Shown: piece after piece, positions 8,172 to 18,200 of the stretch | How positions within the stretch are numbered: the stretch's first letter is position 1 | Layout of the letters: every line of letters begins with the position of its first letter | Source: Sphaerisporangium melleum | GTDB lineage: Bacteria > Actinomycetota > Actinomycetes > Streptosporangiales > Streptosporangiaceae | DNA: 64,000 nt | NCBI RefSeq assembly: GCF_014646695.1 | Contig: NZ_BMNT01000018.1 | Location: 10,584 to 74,583, forward strand | Direction of reading: 5' to 3' | Translations under genes and position numbers: made by a program | Notes under the pieces: model-generated | Databases searched by the model: none | The model's input: only the letters and a program-made list of their open reading frames with translations | Told to the model about the DNA's origin: nothing

Positions 8172-9548
8172 ATGGGTGGTGCGCGGCGTGGGGCGGGGCG
8201 GCCGGAGTTGGCGCGGGCGCGTAAGCGGCTGGGGTTGAGTCAGGACGAGGTCGCGGAGGCGTTGTGGGTGTCGCCGACGACGTGGGGCCGGTGGGAGCGG
8301 GGTCGTCAGGAGATCCGGCCGGTGTACCGGGCGCGGATGGCCGAGGTGTTCGGTGTGGATCCGGCCGAGGTCGAACGCTGGATCGAGGGCGCCGAGCCGG
8401 TCGATACGCAAGCCTGGCTCGTTCCGGACTTCAGTGACCTGTCGCTTCCGGCTACCGTCGAGGCCGCCGGACGACTCTGGAGGTGTGACGTGGACCCCGA
8501 CCGCCGTCATGTACTGGCCGCGCTGCCGTTCGTCCCGGCGGCTCTGGGGAGCTGGCTCTCGGCGTGGAGCTATGGCGCTCCGGCCGCGTCGGCGGCGCAT
8601 GAGGGGTCGGGGGTGGCGGTCGGACTCGCGGATGTGCGGCGGATCGTCGAGGCGCGGCAGGTGTTCGGACAGATGGACCACCAGTTCGGCGCGGGGTTGG
8701 TGCGCCCGGCGGTGGTGGACTACCTGAACACCACTGTCGCGCCGTTGCTGCGCGGCCGTTATGACGACAAGGTCGGTGCCGGACTGATGTCGGCGGCGGC
8801 TGAGATGGCGGAGATGGCGGGCTGGACGGCCTTCGACCTGAACTTGCACGGTCAAGCGCAGCATTACTTCGGTCAGGCGCTCAGGCTCGCCAAGGCGGGA
8901 GGTGACGCGCTGACGGGTGTGCTGGTGCTGGAGAGCATGACGCATCAAGCGCTCCACTTGGGGTGGTCTGCTCAGGCTGTCTGGTTGACCCAGGCGGCGG
9001 TGGACGCGGTCGAGCGCGCCGATGCCCCGCCTCGGGTCATCGCGATGTCATTGGTGGACGGAGCATGGGCCACGGCCCTGCACACGAGGCCGGCTGAAAC
9101 CGGTGATACGCACAGCGCCAAGCGGATCCAGCGGCAGCTCGCTCAGGCGGAGCGGCTGCACGCGCAGGGCAGCACCGACCGTGACCCGGCTTGGGCCACC
9201 TGGAACGACGAGCCGGAACTCATCGCCAGAATGGGCGTGTGCTGGGAACTCCTCGGCGAGCATGAGCGGGCGGCCGAGTGCGCGGAGTCGGCCGTACGCG
9301 ATTTCGCGGAGAAGCGTCCACGGTCGGCACAGCTCAACCGGATCAACGCCGCCGAGGCGTATCTCAGCATGGGCGAGGTGGAACAGGCCGTCGATTCGGC
9401 GCGGGCCGCCATCCCGCTGGCGAGTTCCCTGACCTCCGTACGCTCCGTCGAACGCATCCGCACGTTCTCCGACCGCCTTGAGCCCTACGCCGCCACCATC
9501 CAGGTCAAGGAGTTCCGCGCCCACCTGAACGCCGAACTCACCTCCTGA
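8172..9548 (+). CDS. XRE-family HTH regulator with TPR-like C-terminal half (copy 2)
   Basis: This 458-residue protein is a full-length paralogue of the protein at 2016-3392, with the same start, HTH (GLSQDEVAEALWVSPTTWGRWERG), helical middle and terminal AEAYLSMGEVEQAVDSARAAI repeat. The N-terminal 80 and C-terminal 60 residues are nearly identical; the middle (about residues 85-330) has diverged more, which suggests different ligands with the same DNA target or ongoing gene conversion. ATG 8172 follows a GGAGG box, so the longer frame reaching back to 7710 is rejected. It sits 323 nt upstream of the MADS operon in the same direction and could influence it, but because a twin lies elsewhere I do not treat it as MAD1. 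Confidence 0.85.
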   Translation: MGGARRGAGRPELARARKRLGLSQDEVAEALWVSPTTWGRWERGRQEIRPVYRARMAEVFGVDPAEVERWIEGAEPVDTQAWLVPDFSDLSLPATVEAAGRLWRCDVDPDRRHVLAALPFVPAALGSWLSAWSYGAPAASAAHEGSGVAVGLADVRRIVEARQVFGQMDHQFGAGLVRPAVVDYLNTTVAPLLRGRYDDKVGAGLMSAAAEMAEMAGWTAFDLNLHGQAQHYFGQALRLAKAGGDALTGVLVLESMTHQALHLGWSAQAVWLTQAAVDAVERADAPPRVIAMSLVDGAWATALHTRPAETGDTHSAKRIQRQLAQAERLHAQGSTDRDPAWATWNDEPELIARMGVCWELLGEHERAAECAESAVRDFAEKRPRSAQLNRINAAEAYLSMGEVEQAVDSARAAIPLASSLTSVRSVERIRTFSDRLEPYAATIQVKEFRAHLNAELTS

Positions 9549-9871
9549 CCGGGGAGTCACCGAGTGCGCCCTACGGTGGACTCGGTGCCCGGTGGTCGCT
9601 GGTGAGTGAGCGCTTGCCGTCCCCGACGCGGTATCCCCGCAGCCGGTGTGCGGCGCCGTGCTGCATCGGTACGCGAGGCGACCGCGGTGCGCCTGGGGCG
9701 CAGACGCGCGTGGGACGGGAATGTCGGTGGCGATCGCTATGGTCGCGATCTCTGGTGGAGTCTCGCGTCCGCGTCCTCCGAGTGCCTGCCGAGTCATAGG
9801 ATTCGAGGTCGCGGACGTGCTGACGGCACGGGGCGCGGCATACACGGGCACAGGAGCGAGGGGCGTCACAT
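9549..9871 (+). promoter_or_regulatory. Spacer before the MADS operon, presumed promoter region
   Basis: No convincing gene lies in these 323 nt; the short frames have no ribosome-binding site or recognisable product. A weak -10-like TAGGAT is seen at 9797-9802 without a good -35. Because the seven downstream genes are packed without gaps, the operon promoter is most likely here. No clear operator palindrome was found. Confidence 0.35.
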
Positions 9872-11959
9872 ATGGAGCAGGTCGGCCTGGACATCGGCGA
9901 GCCCGATGAGGCCACGTCGTCCCCAGAGAGCGAGCTCGATTCGCTCGCCGAGGACGAGACCATCGACTTCATCACCGGCAAGCCGGTCAAGCTGAAGGGC
10001 GGGGAGCCCGTCCGGCAGCGCATCGCCCGCGTGCTGTTCCACGAGTACGGCATCTCCGTCGACGACATGGCACGGGACTTCCCCATCCCGGTCCAGGCGG
10101 ACGGCAAGCGCCGGACCGTCAAGCGGGCCGACATCGCCGTCTTCGCGCACGGCGCCCCGAAGGTCTTGGCCAATCTGCGCCGCGTCGTGGTCTGCAAGCC
10201 AGAGCCGAAGCCCGGCAGGGCGGTCACGAAGATCCGCACGTTCAGCCAGGCCAAAGATGATCTGGAAGAGCTGGAGACCCTGCTCGGCACCGAGGCCACG
10301 CCGCTCGCCCAGTACGGAATGTGGACCAACGGCCTCGACTTCTTCTTCCTGTACAAGGAGTCGACCCGGTTCGGCGCGAAGTTCGAGCCGCGGGCCGACT
10401 GGCCAGTGGCGGACGAGACGGTGGGCAGCGGAACGGTCGCCTCGGTCGCCCGGCTTCGGCGCGGCGAGGCCGCCATGCTCAAGACCGCGTTCCGCCGGTG
10501 CCACAACTACATCCACGGCAACGAAGGGCTGCCCAAGGACGCCGCGTTCTGGCAGTTCCTCTATCTGCTGTTCACGAAGATGCACGACGAGCGCATGAGC
10601 CGCAGGCACCGCCGGCCGCCCGAGTTCTACGCGCTACCGGGCGAGCCCTTCAACGAGGAGGGCCGTAAGGCCATCGAGGGCCGGGTGCTCGCGCTGTTCA
10701 ACGAAGTGAAGCGGGAATACCCGCTCTTCGGCGCCCGAGACGAGATCACCTTGTCCCCGCGGGCGCTGGCGTTCATCGTGGGCGAGCTCGCGCCCTACGA
10801 CCTGACCGGCACGGACATGGACGTCAAGGGCATCGCCTACCAGGAGCTGGTCGGCACCAACCTGCGGGGCGACCGGGGTCAGTACTTCACCCCGAGGAGC
10901 GCTGTCTCCCTCATGGTGGAGATCCTCGACCCGCAGGAACACGAAAAGGTGCTCGACCCGGCGTGCGGGACCGGCGGCTTCCTGCGCGAGACGCTGTGGC
11001 ACCTGCTCAACAAGTGGCGTGGTGAGGAGAAGACGCTCGGGCTGCCCGACACCGAGGAACAACTGGCCGACCACCAGGACCGGCTGGCCGCCTACGCGGA
11101 GAAGAACCTGTTCGGCGCCGACTTCGATCCGTTCCTGGTCCGCGCCACGAAGATGAGCATCATGACGCTCACCGGCGGCGAGGGAAACGTCTACAACATG
11201 GACTCCCTGGCCTTTCCCGGGGGCCATCTGCCCGGTCTGGCGGAGGCGAAGAAGCGCATCCCGTTCGGTGGCGTCGACGTGCTCCTCGCCAACCCGCCCT
11301 TCGGCACCGACATCAAGATCGAGGATAAGGAGATCCTCGATCAGTACCGGGACGGCGTCGCCCAGTCGTGGTCGCGTGACCGGGAAACCGGCCTTGTGGT
11401 GGCCGGCGACAACCCCGTGCTGGCGATGGCCCCCGAGCAGCTCTTCATCCAGCGCGCGGTCCAGTGGGTGCGCGAGGGCGGACGCATCGGCATCGTCCTG
11501 CCGAACGGCATCCTGTCCAACCCCGGCCCCACCGACGAGGCCATCCGGCGGTGGATCCTGGAGCACTGCTGGGTGCTGGCCAGCGTCGAGCTGCCGGTGG
11601 AGACGTTCGTCGCCGAGGCGAACGTCAACATCCTGACCACCCTGCTCTTCCTGAAGAAGAAGACCGGGCAGGAGAGGATGGCCGCGACCATGGGGGCACA
11701 GCAGGACTACCCGGTCTTCATGGCCATCGCGGAGAAGGTCGGTGTCGACCGCCGCAACAACCCGGTCTACAAGCGCCAGCCCGACGGCGAGGTCATCCTC
11801 GAAGAGCAGGAGGAGCGCGAGCGCATCCGGATCAACGGGGAGAACGTCGTGCGCACGCTCGTCCGCAAGCGCAAGGCCATCGACAACGACCTCCCCGAGA
11901 TCGCCAAGGCGTACAAGCGGTTCCGTGAGAAGCACGGAGAGCCTGGGGTCACCAAGTGA
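9872..11959 (+). CDS. mad2: MADS DNA N6-adenine methyltransferase MAD2 (HsdM-like)
   Basis: The 695-residue protein is a gamma-type N6-adenine methyltransferase. The SAM-binding motif I is LDPACGTGGFL (about residues 361-371) and the catalytic motif IV is NPPF (474-477). QYFTPRSAVSLMVEIL before motif I is typical of HsdM. The first 180 residues resemble the HsdR N-terminal PD-(D/E)xK fold (RADIAVF...VVVCKPEPK), but the usual ExK reads VCK, so this part may only bind DNA. The expected role is to methylate host DNA, guided by the MAD5 specificity subunit, to mark self. ATG 9872 follows GAGGGG at 8 nt. The stop overlaps the MAD3 start by 4 nt. The assignment rests on gene order plus domains. Confidence 0.88.
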   Translation: MEQVGLDIGEPDEATSSPESELDSLAEDETIDFITGKPVKLKGGEPVRQRIARVLFHEYGISVDDMARDFPIPVQADGKRRTVKRADIAVFAHGAPKVLANLRRVVVCKPEPKPGRAVTKIRTFSQAKDDLEELETLLGTEATPLAQYGMWTNGLDFFFLYKESTRFGAKFEPRADWPVADETVGSGTVASVARLRRGEAAMLKTAFRRCHNYIHGNEGLPKDAAFWQFLYLLFTKMHDERMSRRHRRPPEFYALPGEPFNEEGRKAIEGRVLALFNEVKREYPLFGARDEITLSPRALAFIVGELAPYDLTGTDMDVKGIAYQELVGTNLRGDRGQYFTPRSAVSLMVEILDPQEHEKVLDPACGTGGFLRETLWHLLNKWRGEEKTLGLPDTEEQLADHQDRLAAYAEKNLFGADFDPFLVRATKMSIMTLTGGEGNVYNMDSLAFPGGHLPGLAEAKKRIPFGGVDVLLANPPFGTDIKIEDKEILDQYRDGVAQSWSRDRETGLVVAGDNPVLAMAPEQLFIQRAVQWVREGGRIGIVLPNGILSNPGPTDEAIRRWILEHCWVLASVELPVETFVAEANVNILTTLLFLKKKTGQERMAATMGAQQDYPVFMAIAEKVGVDRRNNPVYKRQPDGEVILEEQEERERIRINGENVVRTLVRKRKAIDNDLPEIAKAYKRFREKHGEPGVTK

Positions 11960-13248
11960 TCACCCGGATCGAGGCGTACGGGTACCGCTGCTTCCCCAGA
12001 CTGAGCATCGACCTCGATCGCTATCACGTGCTGGCCGGTGCCAACGGGGCGGGGAAGACGACACTGCTCGACATCCCGGTCCTGCTCGGCGACCTGCTGC
12101 GCCAGCAGCGCGCGGTCGGGGCCTTCCTTGAGCGTCAGGGCGAGGGCAAGCCCGCCAGAGCCGGCAGCCTGCTGGAGTTGCTCCACAAGGGCAAGGGGGA
12201 GGCGATCGCGTTCGCGATCGAGGCACGGCTTCCGGATCATGTCGTGGAGGTGCTGTCCGACACCACCTTCGCCGAACTCACCCAGCGCGTGCCGACGCAT
12301 CTGCGCTACGAGGTGCGCCTGGAGGTCGGCCCGCGCACGCTCAACGTCGCAGACGAATACCTCTTCCTCTTCTCCGACCAGGGCCCGCGTCCGCAGCCCG
12401 GCGCCTTCCCCCAGGGCATCACCACTAGCGGCACCACACTGCGGCACCCGGAGTGGCAGCCGGTCATCTTGCGCGAGGGGCGGGCACCGACCCGTTTCGT
12501 GCACGAGACGACCACGCAGGAGAGTGATCTGCCGCCACTACGCGTCCCGTCGGCGCAGCTCGCCCTGAGCACGGTTCCCGCCGATCCCACGCTGTTCCCC
12601 GCCGCGCTGTGGTTCGCCCAACTGCTGCGCGAGGGCGTGGTGTTCTTCGATCCCGACTGGGACCTCCTGCGCCGCCCTGCGCCGCCCGGCTACGCCACGC
12701 GTCTGATGACCTCCGGGATGAACACCCCCTGGCTGGCCATGGACCTGCACGAGAGGGCCCCCGGCCGCTTCGCCTCGTGGGTCGACCATGTTCGTACCGC
12801 GCTCCCGCAGATCAATGCCATCGACGTGATCGAGCGCGACGAGGACCACCACGCCTACTTCGCCGTCGAGTACGCCGGCGGTTACCGGGTCACCTCATCA
12901 GGGTTGTCCGAGGGGACCCTGCGCATCCTCGTGCTGACCCTGCTCCCTTACCTGGAGGACGAGACGCTCCCCACGCTGCTGGTCACCGAGGAGCCGGAGA
13001 ACGGCATCCATCCCCGGGCCATCGAGACCGTCGTCGAGTCGCTCGGCGCGCTCTACGAGTCGCAGGTCTGGGTTTCGACCCACTCGCCCATCGTGCTCGC
13101 GCACACGGAGCTCACCGACGTGCTCGCCGCCCGGCTCGACGGGGACGGCGGCGTGGAGGTGATCCCCGGCGATCGGCATCCCCGGCTCCGCGACTGGCAG
13201 GGCTCGATCGACATCGGAACGCTGTTCGCCGCCGGAGTGCTGTCGTGA
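11956..13248 (+). CDS. mad3: MADS AAA-family ATPase MAD3
   Basis: The 430-residue protein is an SMC/OLD-type AAA ATPase (AAA_15/21 group). Walker A is GANGAGKT (28-35), the signature-like SGLSEGTLRILVLTLL lies about 315-330, Walker B is LLVTEEPENGIHP (about 341-353) and the H-loop is STHSPIVLAH (about 375-384). Such proteins dimerise on DNA and often control a nuclease partner. The downstream Toprim-like MAD4 gives the same ATPase/effector pairing seen in OLD, Gabija and PARIS systems. The GTG start at 11956 overlaps the MAD2 stop as GTGA, implying translational coupling. Confidence 0.87.
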   Translation: MITRIEAYGYRCFPRLSIDLDRYHVLAGANGAGKTTLLDIPVLLGDLLRQQRAVGAFLERQGEGKPARAGSLLELLHKGKGEAIAFAIEARLPDHVVEVLSDTTFAELTQRVPTHLRYEVRLEVGPRTLNVADEYLFLFSDQGPRPQPGAFPQGITTSGTTLRHPEWQPVILREGRAPTRFVHETTTQESDLPPLRVPSAQLALSTVPADPTLFPAALWFAQLLREGVVFFDPDWDLLRRPAPPGYATRLMTSGMNTPWLAMDLHERAPGRFASWVDHVRTALPQINAIDVIERDEDHHAYFAVEYAGGYRVTSSGLSEGTLRILVLTLLPYLEDETLPTLLVTEEPENGIHPRAIETVVESLGALYESQVWVSTHSPIVLAHTELTDVLAARLDGDGGVEVIPGDRHPRLRDWQGSIDIGTLFAAGVLS

Positions 13249-13868
13249 CCAAACGAGACGTCGTCTTCCTGGTCGCCGACGCCGGAATGGAGCAGATGCT
13301 GCGCGGCTTCCTCGGCCGCCCCCAGGTGCACCGGAGCGTGCGGTGCGGTCCCTTCGCGTTCGACCCTCGCGAAGACCTCTTCGTGGCCCCCACCAAGGAC
13401 CCGGGGGTGTACAACACCGCGCGTGAGCTGTTAAGGCCCTTCGAGACACTGCACCGGCGCGCGGTCGTGATGCTGGACGCCGCCTGGGACGGCAGCCCCG
13501 GCGCGGAGGCCATCCACAAGCACATCGAGCAGTGCCTGGAAGGCGCGTGGGAGCAGTTCGCCGTCGTGGTGATCGACCCGGAGCTGGAAGCCTGGGTGTG
13601 GCAGGACAACGTCAACGTCGCTCAAGCGCTCAAGTGCACCCCCGACTTCCGCCGCGTCCTCGCCGACAGCGGGCACTGGCCGCACGACCGGCTGAAGCCG
13701 CCCGACCCCAAGGCGGCGCTCGAACACCTGCGGCGCCGCCACAAGGCCGACGGCTCCAAGGCCGCCTTCCGCCGTCTCGCCGAGAAGGTGTCGGTGCGCC
13801 ACTGTCAGGACCCCGCCTTCAACCACCTGTGCCAGCACCTGCGCGCCTGGTTCCCGGAGAACTCGTGA
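13245..13868 (+). CDS. mad4: MADS protein MAD4 (Toprim/DUF4276-like)
   Basis: The 207-residue protein has an N-terminal FLVADAGMEQML (Glu about residue 16), a middle VVMLDAAWDG (D78 and D82) and VVVIDPELEAWVWQD (D111-W117). This order resembles the Toprim fold of DUF4276/RloB/OLD-type proteins: an early Glu, a DxD-like motif, then a conserved P-E-L-E-AW. The DxD is spaced as DAAWD, so metal-dependent nuclease activity is uncertain. Context names it MAD4. Being coupled by a 4-nt GTGA overlap to the ATPase MAD3, it is most likely that ATPase's effector or partner. The function is inferred, not shown. Confidence 0.75.
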   Translation: MTKRDVVFLVADAGMEQMLRGFLGRPQVHRSVRCGPFAFDPREDLFVAPTKDPGVYNTARELLRPFETLHRRAVVMLDAAWDGSPGAEAIHKHIEQCLEGAWEQFAVVVIDPELEAWVWQDNVNVAQALKCTPDFRRVLADSGHWPHDRLKPPDPKAALEHLRRRHKADGSKAAFRRLAEKVSVRHCQDPAFNHLCQHLRAWFPENS

Positions 13869-15271
13869 AGCTGACCGACCTCGACAACCCCGTCCGCGCC
13901 AGCTGGCTGGCCGACCAGAGCTTCCGCCTCGACCCCGGTCCTTACATCTCCGACTCCTACGCGGCTCGCATGTTCTTGAAACGAGTGCCACGGACGGAGC
14001 CCCTGGGGGAGGTCACCGAGGGAATCTTCAACGCCGGCAGGTTCAAGAGGCACTACACCACCGACCCCGGTCACGGTGTTCCGTTCCTCTCCAGTGCGGA
14101 TATCTTCCAAGCCGACCTGTCCTCTCTCGCGATGATCACCAAGAAGTCGTTCCAGGCAATGCCCAATCTCGCGCTCAAGCCTGGCTGGACGCTGATCACG
14201 TGTTCGGGAATGACGGCAGGTCGCGTCACCTATGCGCGCCTCGACATGGATGGGTATGCGTGCAGCCAGGACGTGCTCAGAGTGGTTCCCGACGTGGAGA
14301 AGATTCCTGCAGGATATCTATACACGTTTCTTGCCAGCCCGTTCGGCGTCTCGATGATCAAGGGAGGGATCTACGGGACGAGCGTCAAGCATATTGAGCC
14401 CTCGCATATCGTGGACCTTCCTGTTCCCCGGATCGACTCCCAGATCGAGCAACAGATCGATGTGCTGATACAGGAGGCGATGCTGCTGCGGTCCCGGTTC
14501 CAGGCCGGGATCACTGACGCCACCAACGACCTGCTCAAGAGTGCCGGCCTCTCCGAGCTCATCGACTTCAACTGGCACAACGAGCCCCGCGACCTGGACT
14601 TCTCCGTCTCCGGCCTCACCTCTACATCGCTACGAGCACTCAACTACTCTCCCCGGGCTCAGCGTCTCATCGATGCTCTCCGCTCAGTTCCACACAGAAC
14701 TCTTGGGGAAGTTTGCGGTGGCGGCTACCTCGGTTCGGGAACCCGGTTCAAGAGGATCGACAGTGATTCCAGATATGGAGTGAAGCTGGTCGGTCAGAGG
14801 CAGGGATTCTGGTTGCGCCCCGAGGGGCGGTGGATCAATCCTAACCATTCCCCTCTAGGGATATTTGCCGCCGATGAGTCCGTTCTGATCGCGGCCCAGG
14901 GCACCCTTGGCGATAGTGAAGTATTTTGTCGAGCGATATACGTTACCGGTGAATGGCTGAAGAACGCTTACACGCAACACTTCCTTCGGGTCGTTTCTGG
15001 AGCCGTGGATTTTCCGGGTGCTTATCTTTTTGCCTTCCTGCGTTCGGAGGCGGCCTTTAGGGTGATGCGCTCGATGAGCGTTGGCGGGAAGCAGCAGGAT
15101 CTGCACGTAGGCTTGCGGGCCCAGATTCCCGTGCCCGAGTGCACGCTCGCCGATCGGGAGCGGATCGCGGGGACGGTGCGGCAGGCGTATCGGTGGCGGG
15201 ATGAGGCCGATTTGAAGGAGGATCGGGCTCTTGCTCTTCTCGATGAGGCGATAAGAGAGGCGGCGCGGTAG
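13865..15271 (+). CDS. mad5: MADS specificity subunit MAD5 (HsdS-like)
   Basis: The 468-residue protein is built like type I restriction specificity subunits. There are two target-recognition domains (about residues 45-150 and 270-395), each followed by a helical spacer (about 155-200, IEQQIDVLIQEAMLLRSRFQAGI; about 415-468, ADRERIAGTVRQAYRWRDEADLKEDRALALLDEAI). It should direct MAD2 to a bipartite DNA sequence. From about 14080 to 15120 the sequence is visibly richer in A/T than the neighbouring genes (for example around 14310-14410 and 14900-15060), as expected for recombining or imported recognition domains. The GTG start overlaps the MAD4 stop by 4 nt. The recognised sequence cannot be predicted. 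Confidence 0.87.
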   Translation: MKLTDLDNPVRASWLADQSFRLDPGPYISDSYAARMFLKRVPRTEPLGEVTEGIFNAGRFKRHYTTDPGHGVPFLSSADIFQADLSSLAMITKKSFQAMPNLALKPGWTLITCSGMTAGRVTYARLDMDGYACSQDVLRVVPDVEKIPAGYLYTFLASPFGVSMIKGGIYGTSVKHIEPSHIVDLPVPRIDSQIEQQIDVLIQEAMLLRSRFQAGITDATNDLLKSAGLSELIDFNWHNEPRDLDFSVSGLTSTSLRALNYSPRAQRLIDALRSVPHRTLGEVCGGGYLGSGTRFKRIDSDSRYGVKLVGQRQGFWLRPEGRWINPNHSPLGIFAADESVLIAAQGTLGDSEVFCRAIYVTGEWLKNAYTQHFLRVVSGAVDFPGAYLFAFLRSEAAFRVMRSMSVGGKQQDLHVGLRAQIPVPECTLADRERIAGTVRQAYRWRDEADLKEDRALALLDEAIREAAR

Positions 15272-15274
15272 CCC

Positions 15275-18200
15275 ATGGCCCAGCTCGTCGGTGGCGGCCC
15301 CCCGGTCAACGACGCGGAGCGCAAGGTGATCGCGCATCTACGCGATCACGCTCCCGACGACTGGCGGGTGCTGCACAACATCGAGATCCCGGTGCACGGG
15401 AGCAAGTACGAGGTCGACCTCGTCGTGGTGACTGGCCACTCGGTATGCCTGATCGACGTGAAGGGCACGCGGGGGCGCATCAAGGTCGCCGGCCGCAGGT
15501 GGTATACGGAGCGCCGGGCGCCGTTCGGGTCCCCGGTGGCCAAGCTGCGTGGCCACGCCCGTGCCCTCAAGGGGAAACTCGCCGAGGCGCGGCCCGCGCT
15601 GAGCCGTGTCTACGTGGACGCGCTCGTGGTCCTCACCGCCGACGACGCCCGGCTGATCGACCCTGACGACCGGCCGGAGGCGGAGGCCAACGACGTCACG
15701 ACCCTCTCGCGCCTCATCGAGACGCTGAGTGACGTCTCCCGGGTCCGGACCGGTCTGGCGCGGGACGTGACGCCGTACCGGCGGGACATCATAGAGGCGC
15801 TCGACGGCGCCGTGCGCGAGCCGGCGGGGCCGCTGCGGTTCGGCAACTGGGTCGTGCGAGAGCGGCTCGGGGGCACCGACGAGGTCACCGAGTACCGCGC
15901 GGTCAACGCCACCGTGGCGTCCTCTGAGACGGTGCTGCTCCGGGTCTACCAGGCCGACCCCTTCCAGCCGGAGGAACTGCGAGCCGCCGAACGCGTCGCG
16001 ATCGCCAACGCCTACGAGGTGCTGACGAAGATGCCGCCGAGCGAGTACATCGTCGGCCGCCGTGACTTCTTCCCCGAAGAGGACGAGAGCCGGTTCGTGC
16101 TGGTGCTGGACGACGTGCGCGGGCAGGCGCTCCACCTGCGGCTGAACGACCCCCGGCAGCCGCTCACCGCCGACGCCAAACTGGGAGTGATCCGCGACAT
16201 CCTGCGCGGCCTCGCGCACGCCCACCGGTTCAGGGTGATCCACCGGGCGCTGACCCCGGCGGCCGTCCTGGTCACCGGGGGAGGACGCGCCCTCCTGACC
16301 GGCTTCGACTACGCCCGGCCGGAAGACCCGCGCTCCCACACGGTCGTGCACCGGCTCGCCGAGGCGCTCGACCCCGCCTACGTGGCACCCGAATGCCAGA
16401 CGCGGGCCCAGGCGATGAGCCGCGCCTCCGACGTGTACGCCGCCGGGGTGATCGCCTTCCAGCTCCTCACCGGCGAGTTGCCGTTCGCCACCTCCGCGGA
16501 CCAGTTCGAGAAGGGCAGCGTCCTGCCGGAGCACGTGATGACGGCCGCCGGCGTGCCGGAGGAGATCATCGAGCTGCTCCGGCGGTTGTGCGCGCTCGCC
16601 CCCTCCGCCCGTCCGGAGGCGGCCGAGGCGCTGCGGATGCTGCAGAAGGCGATGGGCGGCGACGGCGGGCGTGGCGGCGGCTCCGCGTCGCCGGCGAGCG
16701 GTGAGGAAGGGCCGGACTACAAGCACCTTCCCGAGGGATATCCGCTCACCCGGGCGCACACCGTGCGGCGCAAGCTGGGGTCGGGCACGTTCGGCGTGGT
16801 CTACCAGGTGTACGACCACCTGGCCTCCACCGACCGGGTCGTCAAGCTCGTGCTCAAGGACCGCGAATCACTCACCGAGCGGCTCAAGCAGGAGTACCAG
16901 GTGCTGCGCGGCCTGTCCCATCCCAACGTGGTGAAGGTGGAGCACGCCGACTACCTGCCCAACACCGACATCCCCTACCTGGTGTTCGAGTACGTGGACG
17001 GCCAAGACGTCCACGACCTGATCAAAGGCAGGCCGCTCGGCCCGGCCGACGCGGTCAAGCTCGGCCGCGACGTCGCGGAAGGCCTGGTCTACCTGCACGC
17101 CAACGGGATCTACCACTGCGACATCAAGCCGAGGAACCTGCTGCGGACCGACACCGGCTGCAAGATCATCGACTTCAACGTCTCGGTCACCGCCGACTCC
17201 AGCCTGTCCCGGGCGGGCGGGACCGGCAAGTACGCGCCCCCGGACACCGGTGTGGGGCCGCCCACGGTGGCCGACCTGGCCGACCGCGACGTGTACGGGC
17301 TGGGCCTGACCATCTACGAGCTGGTCACCGGGCAGTGGCCCTTCCGCTCGCCGCAGCGCGCCTTCGGCGAGCAGCCGATCGACCCCACCTCGCTCACGGG
17401 TCTCGGTGACCTGTCCGACGCCCTGGTCGCGACGCTGATGAAGGCCATCGCGCCGCTCCGGGGCGATCGATACGCGAGCGCCGCCGAACTACTCGCGGCG
17501 CTGACGGCGATCGGCGACCAGGTGCACCGGCCACGGCTGGCGCTCCCACCCGAGCCGTCGCCCAGGGGCGAGGCGGCCGGCGGCAACCCGTTCGTGGCCC
17601 ATCTCCAGACCCTGTACAGCCAGAGCACGATCAGCAACGCGGGCACCCGCGGTCACGACCCGTTCAAGCTCTACGTGCCGACGGCGCTCGACGAGCGCCT
17701 GATCCCGGACGTGGTCAACGGGCGGCACACCCTGGTCGTGATCACCGGCAACGCGGGAGACGGCAAGACCGCGTTCCTAGAGCACTTGATCTCCCGCGAG
17801 AAGAGGCGCGGAGCCGTGGCCGGCGAGCCGAGGGACAACGGGGCGGACGTCCGGCTGCCCGGCGGCAGGTGGCTGCGCACCAACCACGACGGCAGCCAGG
17901 ACGAGGGCGACAAGGCCAACGACGACGTCCTGCTCGAATTCTTCGCGCCGTACGCCGGGACCGTTCCCGCCGCGGACACGGGGGAGACGCGGCTCATCGC
18001 GATCAACGAGGGCCGCCTCATCGACTTCCTCGCCACCCACGAGGAGCGGTTCCCCTGGCTGGCCGCGACGATCCGTGCCGGACTGAGCGGCGAGCCGGCG
18101 GCGGACGGCGTGGCGGTGGTCAACCTCAACCGGCGCAGCGTGGTCGCCGGTGACGATGAGTCCATCTTCGACCGCGTCCTCGGCCGCATGACCCATGAGG

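Noticed and set aside
8172-9548. XRE-TPR regulator as MAD1 of the defence operon
   Set aside because: It has an intact twin at 2016 outside the operon, lies 323 nt away and belongs to a general actinomycete regulator family; a link cannot be shown from sequence.
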